Assembly (NCBI GenBank): GCA_026395475.1
Contig: JAPLYQ010000078.1
Location: 1 to 6,835, forward strand
Length of the DNA: 6,835 nucleotides
DNA from: Candidatus Roizmanbacteria bacterium
GTDB taxonomy: Bacteria; Patescibacteriota; Microgenomatia; UBA1406; GWC2-37-13
Direction: 5' to 3'
The notes under the pieces were generated by a model that saw nothing but the letters and a program-made list of their open reading frames with translations, was not told the origin of the DNA and did no database searches. A program made the position numbers and the translations under genes. Each line of letters begins with the position of its first letter. Position 1 is the first letter of the stretch. Positions 5,317 through 6,835 of the stretch are shown one piece after another.

Positions 5317-5327
5317 GATCAGATACT

Positions 5328-5798
5328 ATGATAAAAAATGAAAAGAGACTCCTTCGAGACTCAAAAAACAAAATGTTGGCAGGAGTTGCATCTGGTATCG
5401 CACATTATTTTGATGTAGATCCAAATATTATTCGACTTCTCTTTATTGTTCTTACAGTATGTGGAGGGTCTGGATTTCTGATCTATATTTTATTATGGCT
5501 CCTTCTTCCAAGCGATACTTCCAAGACGGTTGATGGAAGAGATATGTTTAAAGAAAATGTGCAGCAAATGAAAGAGGCCGTACAGGAGTTTGCAAAAGAG
5601 GTTAAAAGAGAGGCACATCAAGAAGTTAGCGAAAAAAAAGAAAAATCACAACAGTCACTCGGCGTTATTTTAGTTGTTGTGGGGCTTATATTTTTACTTA
5701 CAAACCTGGGGCTACTTGATCTTTTTATTGTAAAAAAATTATGGCCTATTCTTCTTATCTTTTTGGGAATACTGGTGGTATATAAAAATGAAAATTAA
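5328..5798 (+). CDS. PspC-domain membrane protein with C-terminal double-helix membrane domain
   Basis: The protein has 156 residues. Residues 5-63 form a typical PspC domain: KRLLRDSKNKMLAGVASGIAHYF-type opening, VDPNIIRLLF (30-39), then a helix hairpin rich in Gly ending LLWLLLPSDTS (55-65). A charged, probably helical linker (66-110) rich in Lys, Glu and Gln joins it to two more membrane helices (about 111-131 and 138-152) with LIFLLTNLGLLD and LWPILLIFLGILV. These resemble the small membrane domain found in LiaF-like and other PspC-associated proteins. PspC proteins sense or respond to envelope stress in the cytoplasmic membrane; no pspA, pspB or sensor kinase is next to it here. Length is normal for two-domain PspC proteins. 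The downstream peptidase begins 8 nt after its stop, so the two are probably co-transcribed. Confidence 0.88.
   Translation: MIKNEKRLLRDSKNKMLAGVASGIAHYFDVDPNIIRLLFIVLTVCGGSGFLIYILLWLLLPSDTSKTVDGRDMFKENVQQMKEAVQEFAKEVKREAHQEVSEKKEKSQQSLGVILVVVGLIFLLTNLGLLDLFIVKKLWPILLIFLGILVVYKNEN
5776..5784 (+). promoter_or_regulatory. Possible internal extended -10 before the M24 peptidase
   Basis: TGG followed by TATATA (5779-5784) lies inside the last codons of the PspC gene. It would give a start near 5791 and a leader of about 15 nt to ATG 5807. No -35 is evident. Weak; read-through from the PspC promoter is equally possible. Confidence 0.25.
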
Positions 5799-5806
5799 GA
5801 ACAAAT

Positions 5807-6835
5807 ATGATTGATGTTCCCTTGTTCTTGCAGACTGTAAAAACTGACGCTTTTTTAGTCTCTCAGTCTTACAATATTTTATATCTTACAGGGTTTGAGA
5901 CCCTCAGTCCCCATGAGAGGGAAGCGTATTTATTTTTGATACAGGATAAAAAAATCATTATTACTGATGCTCGATATAATGGAGAACAACATAGCTCGGA
6001 TTCTGAACTCTACATTCTTCAAATGGGCGAAACGGTCGGAGAGGTGATTGTAAGATTTTGTAAGCAATTTAATGTAAAAACGATTGGGTGTGAAGCTAAT
6101 GATTTAAAATGGAGCGAGGTACAGTCACTAGAAAAACTAGGATTAGACTTAACACCTATTAACAATCCACTTTCTAGCTATCGTTCTATTAAAAGTGAAG
6201 AAGAACTATTTGCGATAAAACAAGCATGTCATATTGGAGATCAAGTATTAAGAGACATCACTCCTTACATTCATCCTGGGCAAACTGAAAAAGAAATTGC
6301 GTGGCTTATCGAAAAATCGATTCGAGAAGGGTATGGTTCCGACATAGCATTTGAACCCATTGTTGCCGTCGACGCACATGGAGCTATCCCACATTACAAT
6401 ACAAAAAAAGGTGAGGGAGTAATAGAAGATGGATCTCTACTTCTTCTAGATTTTGGAGTAAAGGCTCATAATTATTGTTCAGACATCACTCGTATGGTGG
6501 CAGTAGGGGACGTAGAGGATAGTATTATAAAAACATATTCTCAACTCCTTGACGTACAAAAGAAAACAATTGAATTTGTAAAAAAAGCGATCGCACTAAA
6601 ACAAATTGACGATTATTGCCGAGATGAATTAAAAAAATACAATCTACCTGAATATAGTCACTCTACTGGACATGGAATAGGACTTGAGGTACATGAATCA
6701 CCTCGCATAAGTGCAGTATCACTAGATGAAAAAAAAGTTGGGCAAGTATTTACCATAGAGCCAGGAATATACAGAGAGGGTAAATGGGGAATGCGCATAG
6801 AAGATACCCTTACAGTTTCTCTTCAGGGGGAGGTT
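5807..6835 (+). CDS. Xaa-Pro aminopeptidase/dipeptidase, peptidase family M24B (3' end missing)
   Basis: The frame is open from ATG 5807 to the window end (343 codons seen), lacking only a short C-terminus by comparison with the family's 350-370 residues. Residues 1-120 form the creatinase-like N-terminal domain (ILYLTGFE, IIITDARY). The pita-bread catalytic domain follows, with all five metal ligands: D215 (LLLLDFG), D226 (CSDITR), H289 (STGHGIGLEVHE), E318 (FTIEPGIY) and E332 (MRIEDT). IPHYNTKK carries the conserved substrate-site His. Such enzymes use two metal ions, usually Mn or Co, to cleave an N-terminal residue or dipeptide bond before proline in the cytoplasm. The absence of an insertion favours the short bacterial YpdF/PepQ-like group over eukaryote-like long forms. 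It starts 8 nt after the PspC gene with no Shine-Dalgarno motif; translational coupling or an internal promoter (TGG-TATATA at 5776-5784) may supply expression. Confidence 0.92.
   Translation, partial: MIDVPLFLQTVKTDAFLVSQSYNILYLTGFETLSPHEREAYLFLIQDKKIIITDARYNGEQHSSDSELYILQMGETVGEVIVRFCKQFNVKTIGCEANDLKWSEVQSLEKLGLDLTPINNPLSSYRSIKSEEELFAIKQACHIGDQVLRDITPYIHPGQTEKEIAWLIEKSIREGYGSDIAFEPIVAVDAHGAIPHYNTKKGEGVIEDGSLLLLDFGVKAHNYCSDITRMVAVGDVEDSIIKTYSQLLDVQKKTIEFVKKAIALKQIDDYCRDELKKYNLPEYSHSTGHGIGLEVHESPRISAVSLDEKKVGQVFTIEPGIYREGKWGMRIEDTLTVSLQGEV

Noticed and set aside
1..6835. CRISPR arrays, insertion sequences, attachment sites, riboswitches and classic intrinsic terminators
   Set aside because: I saw no spaced direct repeats, no terminal inverted repeats or transposase, no known riboswitch core, and no GC-rich hairpin directly followed by a T run on either strand.

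Overview
The window is AT-rich and compact, uses the standard genetic code, and consists of chromosomal housekeeping and envelope genes, not mobile DNA. I see no transposase, integrase, phage gene, CRISPR array or tRNA. The small proteins, very short intergenic gaps, near absence of Shine-Dalgarno motifs and a tmRNA with an unusually long tag frame suggest a small-genome bacterium, possibly of the Candidate Phyla Radiation (Patescibacteria, Microgenomates-like). That placement is an inference; no rRNA or marker gene here settles it.

Layout from left to right. 1-333 (minus): 5' part of a HAD-family hydrolase that runs off the window. 339-385: divergent promoters, one for the HAD gene and one for the tmRNA gene. 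401-865 (plus): complete tmRNA (ssrA), recognised by its tRNA-like ends, long H2 helix and a pseudoknot. 871-1767 (minus): ten-helix EamA/DMT-type transporter, converging on ssrA with a 5-bp gap. 1886-2437 (plus): divergent class I methyltransferase-like protein, whose stop overlaps by 4 bp the stop of the next gene. 2434-3108 (minus): M48-type membrane metalloprotease, apparently translated from the same message as the gene upstream of it. 3130-3906 (minus): membrane-anchored or secreted protein with a short collagen-like stretch, a coiled coil, a Pro/Thr linker and a jelly-roll domain. 3962-4510 (minus): DEDDh 3'-5' exonuclease. 4595-5302 (plus): SAM-dependent methyltransferase. 5328-5798 (plus): PspC-domain membrane protein. 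5807-6835 (plus): M24B Xaa-Pro peptidase, cut by the window end.

The main observation is how the genes start. For most of them a -10-like hexamer lies only 5-7 nt upstream of the preferred ATG. In several cases a -35-like element sits 17-18 bp further up, and there is no Shine-Dalgarno motif. This predicts mostly leaderless mRNAs. It also moves three starts downstream of the longest possible ORFs: to 1886, 3906 and 4510. The one gene clearly lacking such a -10 box, the M48 protease, is the one with a GAGGT ribosome-binding motif.

Functionally, ssrA (ribosome rescue) and the proteases belong to protein quality control. The collagen-like protein, M48 protease, PspC protein and EamA transporter are envelope components. 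No single pathway unites the window, and I find no convincing multi-gene novel system. The most notable items are the 35-codon tmRNA tag, the leaderless promoter pattern and the collagen/coiled-coil/jelly-roll surface protein.
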